The notes: a model not told the origin generated them from the sequence alone. A stretch of 64,000 nt of DNA from Salminus brasiliensis (GCF_030463535.1 NC_132892.1:33286932-33350931); one strand, 5' to 3'; numbered from the stretch's first letter, positions 23,326-37,560 are shown. Program-made: numbers and translations.

Positions 23326-23403
23326 TTAAGGGAGTCAAGGAACAGGCCAGAAAAGGGGTTAACTAACAGTGCCATCTATAGGAAAGAATAGGTAATGCAA
23401 TTA
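23326..23403 (-). repeat. Inverted copy of 21091-21167
   Basis: About 77 bp (TTAAGGGAGTCAAGGAACAG onward) are the near-perfect reverse complement of intron sequence at 21091-21167 in the fossil receptor. It marks a rearrangement junction. Confidence 0.75.
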
Positions 23404-23459
23404 CCTAACATTTAGGCCCAAAATGAATACTCTTCTTTTGACTTAATGCAGATGTTTTA

Positions 23460-23860
23460 CACTATATAGACAAAAGTATTGGGACACATGCTCGCTCTTA
23501 GTTTCTTCTGAAATCTAGGGAATTAAAACATGTCATACTGTCTAGAGAAAGCCTCCCTTCTAGATTTTGAAGGAGCAATTATGTCAGGATTTATTTGCAT
23601 TCAGCATCAAGAGCATTAGTGAGGTCAGGATCTTGGATGATCACCGTCCCACATCATCCTCTTTAGCCCACACCTGACATAAGGCCAATAGGTTGATGTT
23701 TATCTTCTCCAGACAGTCCTTTTCTATTGGTAGTATTTCTCTACAGGGACTAGACAAGCTGTGTGTACATTTGCACATACTGTATGTGTCAGTAATGCAT
23801 GCAGCTTAAAGTTGCTAAATGCATTCATTAGAAGGAGTGTCAACAAACATTGACATGGTG
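23460..23860. mobile_element. MITE remnant, unit B spacer
   Basis: It starts CACTATATAGACAAAAGTAT and ends AACATTGACATGGTG. It matches 6070-6418 in unit A but with a fuller left part. Confidence 0.6.
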
Positions 23861-24303
23861 TAAAACAAAAAGCTCCCAATATCCAAATGTAAATGTCGTG
23901 CAACATCTCTTAGATTCAGTGTGTTAGTTTACTTGCTTTCCAGTCTTCTATATATTATATATATTATATATATTGTTGCTGAGGATGACTTACTTCCTAA
24001 CCTTCTATGCTTACTGGGTGCTGAGGTACTTTCTAACCACTCTGGGTGTGTGCTCATAGCCATGGATGGGTTATATATGACGTGTGTGTAAATAGGTTGT
24101 ATTGCAATGCTGAGCAATGGTTGTGAAGTGTGTTTCAAATGATATGAAAAGGCGTCTTTGTTGGACTTAGACAGTCTTGATGTTGGAGAAGCTAAAGCAC
24201 ATCTTGAAGGTGGTCACTGCAAAATGTAGAAGTACCTTCAGTTAAACATGTTAACCACATCCAGAATAATACTAGTATTTCCTGTGCGCTCACCATTTCA
24301 CAG

Positions 24304-24336
24304 TTGGATGCAGAGGGTGAGCTTAAGTACTGGACG
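24304..24336 (+). other. Orphan 33-nt exon-like cassette, copy 4
   Basis: LDAEGELKYWT between CACAG and GTAAGT. It arises from a local duplication of about 22.4-23.3 kb into 23.9-25.4 kb. Confidence 0.5.
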
Positions 24337-24609
24337 GTAAGTTCACTATTTTTTTAGATTAGTAAAGGTTTAAGCTCCATTAGACATCAAAGAAGCATTA
24401 AATGTATTTATAGTTGATTTTTAGAAATGTGCTTTGAGCACTATTCAGTTCATTTACATACAAAGCTATTTCAGCCAGGCCAGGTTTTTTGCTTGGTTGC
24501 AACTGGGCGTTTTCCTGCTGCAGTTGTCCAAGTTGTCTTGGCCTGGAGCATTGTTAGAGGCATTTGTGGCACACCATGAATATTTATAAATGTGTTTAAT
24601 ATTGATATA

Positions 24610-25445
24610 TGGCCGTCTCCTTCGAGAACTCACTGTTCACTCCATCTACATAAGCCTGAAGCCTTGATGTAGTCATGAATAATAAGTTATTGTATTCTGC
24701 AAAAGTAACTCAGTCATGCAGATTTCTCCTGTACAACATCCAGAGAATTCAAACTTTCCTCTCTAGAGAGGTCCCCCAGGTGCTTGTTCAGTCTCTCATC
24801 ACTTTAAGACTTGATTATTGTAACTATCTTTTGGCTGGTTTACCTCTATTGCACCATCAGACCCCTGCAACATAACCAGAATGCAGCGGCATGGGTCGTC
24901 GTTTGTAAAATCAGCCATGTTCAGCTCCTCCTCTGCTGCGTTCTCTCTTCACTGGCTTCCTGTAGCTGCTGCCCAGGTCTTTCGATTCAAACCCTGACTC
25001 TGGTCTACAAAGCCAAGACTGGACCAGCCAGCCCCTCCGTACTTGATAACAAAGGTCAAAAGCCAATTTGCACCAAGAGCCCTTCCAGCTTCAAGTGCGG
25101 CTCAGCCCGACCCACCATCCTTTAAGATCCACGGAAGACTTTTTCTGTCCTGCACCGAAGTGGTAGAACGAGCTTCCCTTGGGTGTCCGAACAGCAGAGT
25201 CCAACACTCGCTGTCTTCTAACCCAGACTGAAGACCCTCCTCTTCTGAGAGTACTTGGGTGAAGAGTAGAGTATTATGGGCTCCACATTGACTTGTGTTT
25301 AGCCGTGTCTAAGATTAGAGGGATCTTTGATTTGTAGTCTATTTAAACTACAGTAGAAGAGGTTATTCTTGAGTAAACAGTGAAGCACTTTTTTAAGTCT
25401 GTCTGGATAAGAGTGTCTGCTAAATGCTGTAGATGTAAATGATTT
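24610..25445 (+). mobile_element. L2-type LINE fragment, copy 3
   Basis: It has the same content as copy 1 (CRFLLYNIQRI, LDYCNYL, LKPRL region, CTGGATAAGAGTGTCTGCTAA tail), with small extra deletions. Confidence 0.7.
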
Positions 25446-25745
25446 ATTCAGTTTGCTTGACTCATTTGGTCAAAGTTACCACGCTGCAGTAAAATCACTC
25501 TGTTTTAAGGTACGGGTGCCGTGGTGCATCATCTGAATATGTTGGAGGTTCTCTGAAAGTATGACCTTTTTATAGTGTAGTGAATGTTATACTTTCATTT
25601 TAGCCCAACATACACAAAGTAGCATCCCTGTCCTGTCCACCTTTTGCCAGAATAGGCCCACAACATAGCTTCAGGTGAGAAACCTTCAGAAAGCTGGTAT
25701 AGATTTCACTCTGTTCTTCAGAAGATCTGTGGTTTCCAGTTACCC

Positions 25746-25862
25746 AGTATGACATTTTTTAATTCCCTAGATTTCAGAAGAAACAAAGAGCGAGCATGTG
25801 TCCCAATACTTTTGTCTATATAGTGTAGAACATCTGCATTAAGTCAAAGGAGAGTATTCATT
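25746..25862 (-). repeat. Inverted copy of 23421-23540 inserted in spacer
   Basis: The reverse complement of the MITE left end plus its flank is inserted between TACCCAG and AAGTATAAAG. Those two halves are continuous at about 8577 in unit A, so the insertion is specific to unit B. Confidence 0.75.
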
Positions 25863-26795
25863 TCAGAAGTATAAAGATAAGCTTTACTGGTAACTTAATG
25901 AATTATCTTTGTGCTCAGATGCTTCTGGGAAAACTGCCCAACATCAGCCACATGGCTTCACCAACATGTCTAAAGGTGCTAGTTAATTTAAAAAGTAAGT
26001 TTACTTTTGTTGAAGGCTTGTAGAGTCAAAATGATAACTTCTGCTTTTTGTGGCTGGTTCACCAGCTCACAGTAGCCACATAGTATAGCATGACATAGGC
26101 CCAGCCTAGCATTACGAGTGAGGGGTGTGGTAAGCTTGCTAAAGAGATTGTAGACTGTAAAAAATAATGGTGCTACAAAAGGTTTGAGTCTTTTATAGGT
26201 TCTTCACCCTCACACATCTCTATGACAAACATGGTTCTTTATGGAACCAAAAGTGGTTCTTCTATTTACTCAAAGAAGCATTTGTAGCACCTTTATATTT
26301 AAGAGTGTACTATGCCCTGGTAGGGTCAGCTTTTAACCCATCAATCTTTGTATTCCAGGCCAGACATGGCACCCACTTAGCTTTACTAGCTTCCCCATAG
26401 GTCATTGCAGAGTGATGCTTCAAGTGGATTACTAGTGTCGGATTCTAGCCTCTTTAGCCTTGATTGCATATTTTCCTGAATTTGCCATTTTACAGTTACA
26501 TCAGCTTTGACCAGCCTTTTCTAGTGGTTGGGGAATATGTACATTTAAGAAGTCAAGACGATTGGATGACAGCTTTGAGGTTCTGAAATTGGTTGTTTTC
26601 CAGTTCTGTTTTGGTTATGTTGAATGTTCCCTTCAAGGAAGTGTTTGAGGTTCATGGCCCATCACTTCCATGTTCAGAACTCTCAATATTAAACAATGTT
26701 TTATTGTCTTTTATGCATTTCTAAAAATACATTACGTACATCTCTATACATAATGAAATATGGTAAACAGCTGATTTCATACATACATATATATA

Positions 26796-28390
<1,595 letters not shown>

Positions 28391-28884
28391 TATATATATA
28401 TACAGTGGGGAAAAAAGTATTTAGTCAGTCACCAATTGTGTAAGTTCTCCCAAAGAGGCCATCACAATAAATAATAACGGTATGATAACAGACTTTGCAT
28501 GTTTTAATTCGTCCACCTTTGGCATCTTTCCATCAATGCATGATTAGGTCAGGACAATTGACAAAATTGTTGAGAGAGAGAAATGAGAGAGGCCTGTAAT
28601 TAACATCATAGGTAGACCTCAACTATGAGAGACAAAATGAGAAAACAAAATCTGAAAATCACATTGTCTGATTTTTAAATAATTTATTTGCAAATAATGG
28701 TGGAAAATAAGTATTTGGTCACCTACAAACAAACAAGATTTCTGGCTGTCACAGACCTGTAACTTCTTTAAGAGGCTTCTCTGTCCTCCACTCATTACCT
28801 GTATTAATGGCACCTGTTTGAACTCTTTAACAGTATAAAAGACACCTGCCCACAACATCAAACAGTCACAATCCAAACTCCACT

Positions 28885-29890
28885 ATGGTGAAGACCAAAG
28901 AGCTGTCGAAGGACACCAGAAACAAAACTGTAGACCTGCACCAGGCTGGGAAGTCTGAATCTGCAATTGGCAAGCAGCTTGGTGTGAAGAAATCTACTGT
29001 GGGAGTAATAATCAGAAAATGGGAGACCTATAAGACCACTGCTAATGTCCCTCGATAAGATAAGATAAGATAAGATAGTCCTTTATTAGTCCCGCAGTGG
29101 GGAAATTCACAGGGGCTCCACGCAAGATCTCAGCCTGTGGGGTCAAAATGATCACAAGAACGGTGAGCAAAAATCCCAGCACCACAAGGGGGGACCTAGT
29201 GAATGACCTGCACAAAGCTGGGACCAACGTTACAAAGGCTACCGACAGTAAAACACTACGATGCCAGGGACTCAGATCTTGCAGTTCCAGACGTGTTCCC
29301 CTGCTTAAGCCAGTACATATCCGGCCCGTCTGAAGTTTGCTAGAGAGCATTTGGATGTTCCGGAAAAGTATTGGGAGAATGTCTTATGGTCGGATGAAAC
29401 CAAAGTAGAACTGTTTGGTACAAACACAACTCGTTGTTTTTGGAGGAGAGTGAATGCTGAGTTGCGTCCTAAGAACACCATACCAACTGTGAAGCATGGG
29501 GGCGGCAACATCATGCTGTTTCTCTGCAAAGGGACTAGGACGATTGGTCTGTGTACATAAAAGAATGAATGGGGCCATGTATTGTGAGATTTTGAGTGCA
29601 AACCTCCTTCCATCAGCAAGGGCATTGAAGATGAAACGTGGCTGGGTCTTTCAGCATGACAATGATCCCAAGCACACTGCCAGGGCAACAAAGGAGTGGC
29701 TTCGTAAGAAGCATTTCAAGGTCCTGGAGTGGCCTAGCCAGTCTCCAGATCTCAACCCCATAGAAACCCTGCATGGAGGAATGGGCCAACATACCAGCAA
29801 CGGTGTGTGCCAACCTTGTGAAGACTTACAGAAAACGTTTGACCTCCGTCATTGTCAACAAAGGATATATAACGAAGTATTGAGATGAAC
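28885..29890 (+). pseudogene. Family B Tc1-like transposase pseudogene
   Basis: The N-terminal helix-turn-helix part (28885-29056) is followed by an inserted fragment. The frame then resumes near 29113 and shifts again. It ends KGYITKY-like near 29878. The catalytic Asp codons and Glu can be traced but sit in different frames. Much of the NLW-to-HDL segment after the catalytic Glu is deleted ([11 protein letters not shown]). Confidence 0.8.
29058..29111 (-). mobile_element. Short LINE-type 3' tail inserted in the Tc1 element
   Basis: The (GATAA)n run joined to TAGTCCTTTATTAGTCCC reads on the minus strand as ...ACTAATAAAGGACTATCTTATC..., a LINE 3' end with a simple repeat tail. The deleted sister copy near 10215 is continuous across this point (CTCGATCAGGGGCTCC), so this was inserted after the duplication. 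Confidence 0.55.
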
Positions 29891-30148
29891 TTTTGTAATT
29901 GACCAAATACTTACTTTCCACTATTATTTGCAAATAAATTCTTTAAAAATCAGACAATGTGATTTTCAGAATTTGTTTTTCTCATTTTGTCTCTCATAGT
30001 TAAGGTCTACCTGTAATGTCAATTACAGGCCTCTCTCATCTTTTTAAGTGGGAGAACTTGCACAATTGATGACTGAATAAATACTCCCCCCCCACTGTAT
30101 GTATATTGCACTCATTACAATACTATTTTCCTGATTTTGAAGGCTAAA

Positions 30149-33100
30149 ATGACACCCCCACTCAGATTGGCTCTTTCTCCTCTATTTCTCCTGCTCATAA
30201 TTGCAGGTGAGTACATACATCCTACTGTAACACTGGATATGTTTTTATTTGCAATGCTTTTACATTTTTACAACACTGACAGTGTGTATAATGTTCAAAT
30301 GCTCCAGCCTTAGTAATCAGATTTACTGCTTCATATGTTTCAGAAGCTTCTAGAGAAGAGTGGAGTGTGGACTACAACCAGCAGGAAATCTGTGCTTTAA
30401 ACGGATCCACAGTGTTTATGAACGGCACTTTTACACTCCCACAAGACCTTACAGTGACCGAGACATTCTGGTTCATAGATCCAACTCAGGGTGTGACTGA
30501 TCTGAGTAAAGTCCTAGATTACTCAGGCAGGATTGATTATTTCACTAATGAACAGAAACAATTCTCCCTCAAACTGAGTAATGTAATGAAGAAGGATGAA
30601 AAAGAGTACTACTTCAGGATTATCACAAATGAAGAGAAAGAAAGATGGAAAGGGATACCTGGAGTTAAGCTGAAGGTTACAGGTAAGACAGTGGTTTCTG
30701 TATATTGTGTTTATACCTTTGTAATTACACATTAACAATCCATGCAATAACAAAATAACTACTGGTGATGTATTCATCGTTGGATTGCAGTAATACAGCT
30801 TATGTAATTACACAAGCTGTGAACTTTGTTTTTTACTTATGTAATTATACAACTACTTTATTACACAATTAATGAGGCAAAGTAAATATTATATCTACTG
30901 TTATATCTATTAATATATACTAAAATTTCTCTGATTTTCTGCATTTATGTTGTCTTAGAGCTCCATGTGGAATCCCCTGGAGAAGTGACTGAGGGACTAA
31001 CAGCAGTTCTGACGTGTAAAAGCACCTGCAGTCTGACTGATCCAACATTCATCTGGTACAAAAATGGACGTCCTTTAACCACAAAGACCATCAATAACAA
31101 CCAGCTCCACCTGCAGACAGTCAGTAGTGAGGATGCAGGCAGTTATAGCTGTGCTGTAAGAGGATCTGAACATCTACCCTCTACTGCTCAAACTCTCAGA
31201 GTCAGATGTGAGTAAAGTCCACATTCTTCACTAAACTCTGGGAATGGTTTAACTACACAGTGATATTAGATATTAGCAAGAAACACTAAAGACATATCTG
31301 TGTCTAGATCCTCCAAAGAGTGTCTCAGTGTCCATCAGCCCCTCTGGTAAAACAGTTGAGGGCAGTTCAGTGAATCTGACCTGCAGCAGTGATGCAAACC
31401 CACCTGTGAAGATCTACACCTGGTTTAAAGGATCATCATCAGTAGGAAAAGGAGAAACGTACAGCTTTCCCAACATCAGCTCTGAGGACAGTGGAGGATA
31501 CACATGCCAGAGTCGTAATGAAGTTGGAGAGAGAAGCTCCACTGCTGTCTATTTAAATGTTCTGTGTAAGTTGGTGATGATTTCTAAGACTCCAGACTCT
31601 GTTAAATGATTTCCTGAATCTACTCAATGATCTTCTCCTGTCTGTAATAGATCCTCCAAAGATGGTTTCAGTGTCCATCAGTTCGTCTGAAGAAATAATA
31701 GAGGACAATTCTGTGAATCTGACCTGCAGCAGTGATGCAAACCCACCGGTGGAGATCTTCACCTGGTTTAAAGAAGGAGAAAGCTCACCTGTAGGATCTG
31801 GACACACTTACAGTCCTCCACAGAGTGGATCATACTACTGCCAGGCTCAGAATCGACATGGAGCTCAGAGATCAGCTGCCAAGCAAGTCATTTTGAAAGG
31901 TAAACACATGTTTTTATTATAGTTATTATCCATGGTTTGTAATTGATGCATTGTCTCATTAAGTGCCTAGTTGGTGTACCATAGCAGGTTAGAGTATTTT
32001 ACACATAGGACGTTAGGATCTAATTCTTTGGCTGGACAAGCCCACTACAGAACACTATTACTAGTCAGTGGGCAAGACTCCTAACTCCACATTCTTTACA
32101 GGTGGAACATCCCCACCACAAGACTGTGGAGCTTGTAGCTTTAACAATGAAGCTCTGTGTGCTTGCTGAGATATGACCTAAAATGTTCTTCCTATGTTTG
32201 AAGAGTATTTGTTAGTTGTTAGGGCCAGCCTACAGCTTGACACCACATAAAACACACAATTCTGGAAACAGCTCTAGACTGGAGCAACCATCTAATTGCT
32301 GGCTTGTAAAGTATGCGGAGATCATTAGTTCAAATCTAGTCAGCACCACAGCCCTCCAGTCTGCATTTACTGTAGGTAGGCCTCCACTATGTGATAGGTA
32401 GTCATCTAACCTGCAGGTGGAAAAACAATCAATCAATCAAACAATAAATAAATAAGATTAAACTGTAGAGACTTTAGTGTTGTGTTCCAGTTTCTGGTTG
32501 TGTGCAAGTTTGACTGTTGCCTGTATGTCAGCAGACCACTCTGCGATTCTTTACACATGTGTTGGAGTCGGAGTTTGTGGGATTGCAGCTTTTCTCACTG
32601 TAGTTTTCTGCATGAGGTCAGAATCACTATCCCACATCATACTATAATTCAATTACTTTATTTTTTAGATGATTTGGTTGCATAAGTTCAAAATGAACAA
32701 CATTAAGATAAACACTGTAGAATAACAATATAGATGCCAACTGTTTTCTGAGAGCAGGAGAAAGAGACAGAACAGAAATATGGAGGACCATGCATTTGGG
32801 GTGAGTACCTACAGAGTTCTAGATGTAAGATAAGGATATGACTTTTTTACTTCAGCACATCAAAAAGGATAAGAGGAAAGAAAATTATGTTTTTTCTATA
32901 ATGGGTAAAAAAAGCTCTTTATTATTTATTTATTTATTATTTTAGCTAATTAGGGTACTATTTTGAAACTAATTTGAAATTACCTCAGGATTATTTTCCA
33001 ATGATGTTATCCTGAGGTAGATACTACTCTGATTATTCTTCTTGAGATAATATCCTAAACTCCTGAGATAATTATTACATTATCCCATAAATACGATCTT

Positions 33101-34783
33101 CCTAAGCCTCTAAATTGTGTATCCATGGTTGAAACTATTCTAATCGAAATTATCTAGTGGATTTTTTATTGTAAGGGAATTTGACCATTACATAGGACTT
33201 TCATTTGTTCTCGGCCTCCAGTACTATAGCCAATATGTTTTCCGGAAAGCCCCTGAACAACATGTCTTAAAAACAGGAAATGGGGAAAGAATAGTGAGTG
33301 GCGTAAAGTTGGAATTGCACTTAAGTTTATTATTTATATTGAGGTAATTACTTTGGGATAATTAATTTGAAAAAAAAAAAAAAAAAAAAATCTCATGCAA
33401 CTCTCCCGCATTTTTCCATGAATCTTTATATTTAAATCCTTTTCCTTTTCTTTTTTTTATCTTTCTGTTCTGCAGAACGTCGGGCACAACCCTCAGCCGC
33501 CTGTTGATGCCACATCCGGTATTTCAGACTACATAAATGTAGAAGTGAGTAATCAGACTTTTGCACTTGATGTACAAGTAAGGGTTCAGATAATAAATGA
33601 TACTATCAAACAATGTTTCTATCCCAACTACACCAAAACAGAGCTGTAAAATGGGTCACAATTTACATAAACCACACCCACTAGAAAAAGCACCACTGTT
33701 AAAGAGTGCTAGAAGTTGTTTTTCCATGACTAGAATTATTTTATTTATTTATACCGGTCACCCCTCTACAAAGGTGTGACGGAGAAGTGCAGTTTGTCAC
33801 AGCCTTAAATGCTGTGACCACCAGGTGTGTCTGGTTGGCACTGATTACCCCTAGGATTTCGCTGCCGTCACCCTCTGCTGGTAGGCGGCGGCAGACAGTG
33901 ATTCCTTACACCATCATCACAAATATTATCTCCGGATAATTATCTTAAACCCATTTAAAATATTTACAGAAAACACAATGTCCTTTTCAGGGCCGCGTTC
34001 TTAACCCTTGTTGGATCCTTTTCTGACCTGTTCATTAACTCTCTTCTCTGCAGGCCATTAAAGACAATGCACACCCCTCTGAGGATGATGCTTCCAGTAT
34101 TCCAGACTACGAGAGCATAGAAGTGAGTTCAAGATGTTTAAGAGTGATCAGACTCAGCAGCTAGCAAGTGATGATGCAGATCGCAGTACTTCAGGAAACA
34201 TGAACGACTTATCTTTTCTTCTTAATTATTTTACTGGTCAAATGTTTGTGGACACCCCTTATAATGAATGCATTTAGCTACTTTAAGTTGCACCCATTGC
34301 AGACACAGATGCACACACACAGCTTGTGTAGTCCTTGTAGAGGAGTACTGACAATACAATATGACTCTCTGGCTCTTGTCTCTGAATGCAATACAATCCT
34401 TACATGCTCCTCCAAAATCTAGTAAAACACTGTCTACCCTGGAAAGTAGAGACTAGAGTTACTCCAACAAAAATAGAACAAACTCTTTTTTTATTTGTCC
34501 CTGATTTCAGAAAAAAAAACAATGAATGAGCAGGTGTCCCAGTACTTTTGTCCATTAAGTTTAAATTGGGACACCTTTGCTTCATTACCAACTCTACTCT
34601 GTTGATGGCACCAATATGCCTTGTACTATTATCTCCCCATTTCCTGTGTCCAGAGGTGATGAAAGTAGTGTGTCTGTGATTTGTGAACCAAAATATAGCA
34701 CTTTATTTTGAACTCTGTGTCAAATCCATTCAGATTAGAATAAAAATATCTCAGTTGTATTATTGTTACCTTTCCATACATAC

Positions 34784-34873
<90 letters not shown>

Positions 34874-36249
34874 ACAGCCATTGATGTCTAAACCACCAGC
34901 AACAAAAGTGAGTACACCCCTTAGTGAATGTTTCTGAAGTGTCAATATTTTGTGTGGCCACCATTATGGAGTTTACCAGAGCTTCAGAGGTTACCACTAG
35001 AATGCTTTTCCACTCCTCCATGACGACATCAAGGAGCTGGCGGATATTCAAGACTTTGCGCTCCTCCGCCTTCCGCTTGAGGAAGCCCCAAAGATTCTCT
35101 ATTGGATTTAGGTCTGGAGACATGCTTGGCCAGTCCATCACCTTTACCCTCAGCCTCTTCAATAAAGCAGTGGTCGTCTTAGAGGTGTGTTTGGGGTCAT
35201 TATCATGCTGGAACGCTGCCCTGCGACCCAGTTTTCGAAGGGAGGGGATCATGCTCTGCTTCAGTATTTCACAGTACATTTTGGAGTTCATGTGTCCCTC
35301 AATGAAATGTAACTCCCCAACACCTGCTGCACTCATGCAGCTCCAGATCATGGCATTCCCACCACCATACTTGACTGTAGGCATGACACACTTATCTTTG
35401 TACTCCTCACCTAATTGCCGTCACACATGCTTGAGACCATCTGAACCAAACCAAATTAATCTTGGTCTCATCAGACCATAGGACATGGTTCAAGTAATCC
35501 AGGTCCTTTGTTGACATGTGTTCAGCATACTGGTTGCGGGCTTTCTTGTGTACAGACTTCAGAAGAGGCTTCCTTCTGGGGTGACAGCCATGCAGACGAA
35601 TTTGATCTAGCGTGGCATATGGTCTGAGCACTGACAGGCTGACCCCCCACCTCTTCAATCTCTGCAGCAATGCTGACAGCACTTCTGCACTTATCTTTCA
35701 GAGACAGCATTTGGATGTAATGCTGAGCACGTGCACTCAACTTCTTTGGACGACCAAGACAAGGTCTGTTCTGAGTGGACCCTGCTCTTTTAAAACACTG
35801 GATGATCTTGGCCACTGTGCTGCAGCTCAGTTTCAGGGTGTTGCCAATCTTCTTGTAGCCTTGGCAATCTTCATGTAGTGCAACAATTCATCTTTAAAGA
35901 TCCTCAGAGAGTTCTTTGCCATGAGGTGCCATGCTGGAACTTTCGGTGACCAGTATGAGAGAGTGTGAGAGCTGTACCACAGAATTTAATACACCTGCTC
36001 CCTATGCACACCTGAGACCTAGTAATACTAACGAATCACATGATATTTTGGAGGGAAAATGACAAGCAGTGCTCAATTTGGACATTTAGGGGTATAGTCT
36101 CTAAGGGGTGTACTTACTTTTGTTGCCGGTGGCTTAGACATTAATGGCTGTATATTGAGTTATTTTGAGGGAATAATACATTTACACTGTTATATAATCT
36201 GCACACAGACTAATTTTCATTGTGTCAAAGTGTCATTTTGTCAGTGTTG

Positions 36250-36323
<74 letters not shown>

Positions 36324-36571
36324 CCTGTTCTCTAACTCTGTTTGATAGAGTGATGAACACAACTTCCGTCCCTCTGATGACGATGTGTCCAGTATTCCAG
36401 ACTATTTGAATGTGGAAGTAAGTTCTAGAATAATCAGACATAATTCACTGATGCTTAGTTTATTGTAGTTGAACTAAAGTCAATTGTATTTTACACTATT
36501 AACTATGTGTTTCTGTGTATACTCTACTCTACTACCTCACCTATCCATAGGATTTGAGGACGCACCAGTGA
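30149..36571 (+). CDS. Gene C: CD22/Siglec-like receptor (V + 3 C2, TM, three-tyrosine tail)
   Basis: Exons are 30149-30206 (signal peptide), 30344-30682 (V-set), 30959-31207, 31308-31565 and 31651-31899 (C2), 32535-32616 (TM), 32758-32800, 33476-33544, 34054-34122, 36349-36417 (tail) and 36551-36571 (DLRTHQ stop). All junctions are GT/AG and in frame, giving about 501 aa. It is the most complete of units A-C: no exon is broken. V-set features are Trp26, lone Cys36, an NGT sequon, Arg111 (YYFRI) and Trp121. The V-set is two residues shorter than A in the C-D region. The tail has SDYINV (an ITIM match, Ser for Pro), DYESI and DYLNV. A Tc1-like element and long TA repeats enlarge the last long intron. 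A leukocyte receptor role is inferred. Confidence 0.87.
33751..33910 (+). mobile_element. Fragment of putative LTR in gene C tail intron
   Basis: It covers the right part of the element at 16017-16693, with the same CCTTACA/CCATCATC border. The left part and an internal block are missing. Confidence 0.45.
34230..34554. mobile_element. MITE copy in gene C tail intron (reverse orientation)
   Basis: It begins GTCAAATGTTTGTGGACACC and ends GGTGTCCCAGTACTTTTGTC. Shorter versions sit at 3970-4090 in A and at about 17020-17130 and 18705-18895 in B, so the insertion predates the duplications. Confidence 0.6.
34776..34872. repeat. (CATA)n/(TA)n microsatellite
   Basis: CATA units run into about 70 bp of uninterrupted TA, directly next to a Tc1-like end. 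Confidence 0.95.
34875..36150 (-). mobile_element. Tc1-like transposon, family C, inactive, in gene C intron
   Basis: Inverted ends CAGCCATTGATGTCTAAACC / GGCTTAGACATTAATGGCTG are flanked by TA; the length is 1276 bp. The minus-strand transposase starts at 35922 (MAKNSLRIFKDELL), soon meets a stop, and continues in pieces over 35815-35522, 35682-35407 and 35384-34870. [16 protein letters not shown] and DLNPIENLW can all be seen, but in shifted frames. It lies opposite to the direction of gene C transcription. Confidence 0.88.
36248..36318. repeat. (TA)n microsatellite
   Basis: About 70 bp of pure TA, ending 30 bp before the acceptor of the last tyrosine exon of gene C. Instability here could affect the branch-point and acceptor region. 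Confidence 0.95.
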
Positions 36572-36715
36572 GAACATCTCCTCCCACATCTTCCAAACCA
36601 GCCCCAAAAATGGAGTGACTTTTTACTTGCAAAGCTTTAATTTCCTTGCAGAAACATTTAAACTCAGATATAACATGATATGAATATACTCCAATGACCT
36701 AAAGCAGAATTTCTA

Positions 36716-37218
36716 CACTATATAGGCAAAAGTATTGGGACACCTGCTTATGCATGGTTTCTTTTGAAATCAAGGACATAAAACAGTTTCTCCTGCTTTT
36801 GTTGGGGTAACTGTCTCTACTGTCCAGAGAAGGTGGCTTTCTACTAGATTCTAGAGGAGCATTGCTGTGAGCATTGCATTCAGTGACAATATCATTAGTG
36901 AGGCCAAGATCTCATCCCCAACTCCCTGACTCATCCTAAAAGTATTGGCTGGAGCACCACCCATCATTCCAGAGAACACAGTTCTTCCACTGCTCCACAG
37001 CTAAATGCTGAGAAACTTTATACCCCTCTACCACCCCCCCCCCCGGCATCTGGCAGGGTGGCATAAGGTTCATTTCATGCTTATCTGTTCTAGAGAGTAC
37101 TATTCTATTGGTAATAAGTCTCTACAGGGACTAGACTCATTGTCAGCAATTGGTGCAATGTAAATTAGCAGAATGCCTACATTAGAATGGGTGTCCACAA
37201 ACATTTGGATATATAGTG
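36716..37218. mobile_element. Tc1/mariner-type MITE in the 3'UTR of gene C
   Basis: It has the same family and position as 4729 and 19544. The 33-bp internal block is present as in B, and a C-tract is expanded near 37040. Confidence 0.75.
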
Positions 37219-37327
37219 TCCTTCTTATAAATGTCCTAATGTGAATGTAGTGTAAAAGACTCTAAGTAAAGTGTTACTTTACTTCAAACATCCTTCAAGC
37301 TTCATCTCTATCTTTCTTTGCTTGAAA

Positions 37328-37333
37328 AATAAA
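37328..37333 (+). promoter_or_regulatory. Polyadenylation signal AATAAA, gene C
   Basis: It lies in the conserved 3'-end segment about 760 bp after the stop codon. Confidence 0.65.
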
Positions 37334-37560
37334 ATTTATATAAACTATACCGACATGCAGAACTGTTTTTTTCTGTTGACTGAATAGTTGTCAAAAATTT
37401 GAAGGGTTTCCTGAGTTCAGAGAAGTGGTGAGAGCCTTCCTCTAGAGATACTATTGATTTGAAACTGATAAGGGTAAAGAACACATGACGACATTTCAAA
37501 GAGCTTAGAAATAGTTTCACATGTCATTGTATTGTTTCCTGTGCTCTCACCATTCGACAG

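Larger units (their letters stand above)
28403..30097 (+). mobile_element. Tc1-like transposon, family B copy 2 (full length, decayed)
   Basis: The ends CAGTGGGGAAAAAAGTATTT and a matching right end finishing CCCCACTG are flanked by TA. The transposase reads + strand from the ATG at 28885 ([13 protein letters not shown]). It is broken by an insertion at 29058 and by frameshifts at about 29340 and 29520, though [21 protein letters not shown] and DLNPIE are recognisable. It ends 52 bp before the ATG of gene C. It is the same insertion as 9613-10746. Confidence 0.85.

Noticed and set aside
34683..34937. 84-codon frame rich in YI repeats
   Set aside because: It is translation of the (TA)n tract and transposon end.
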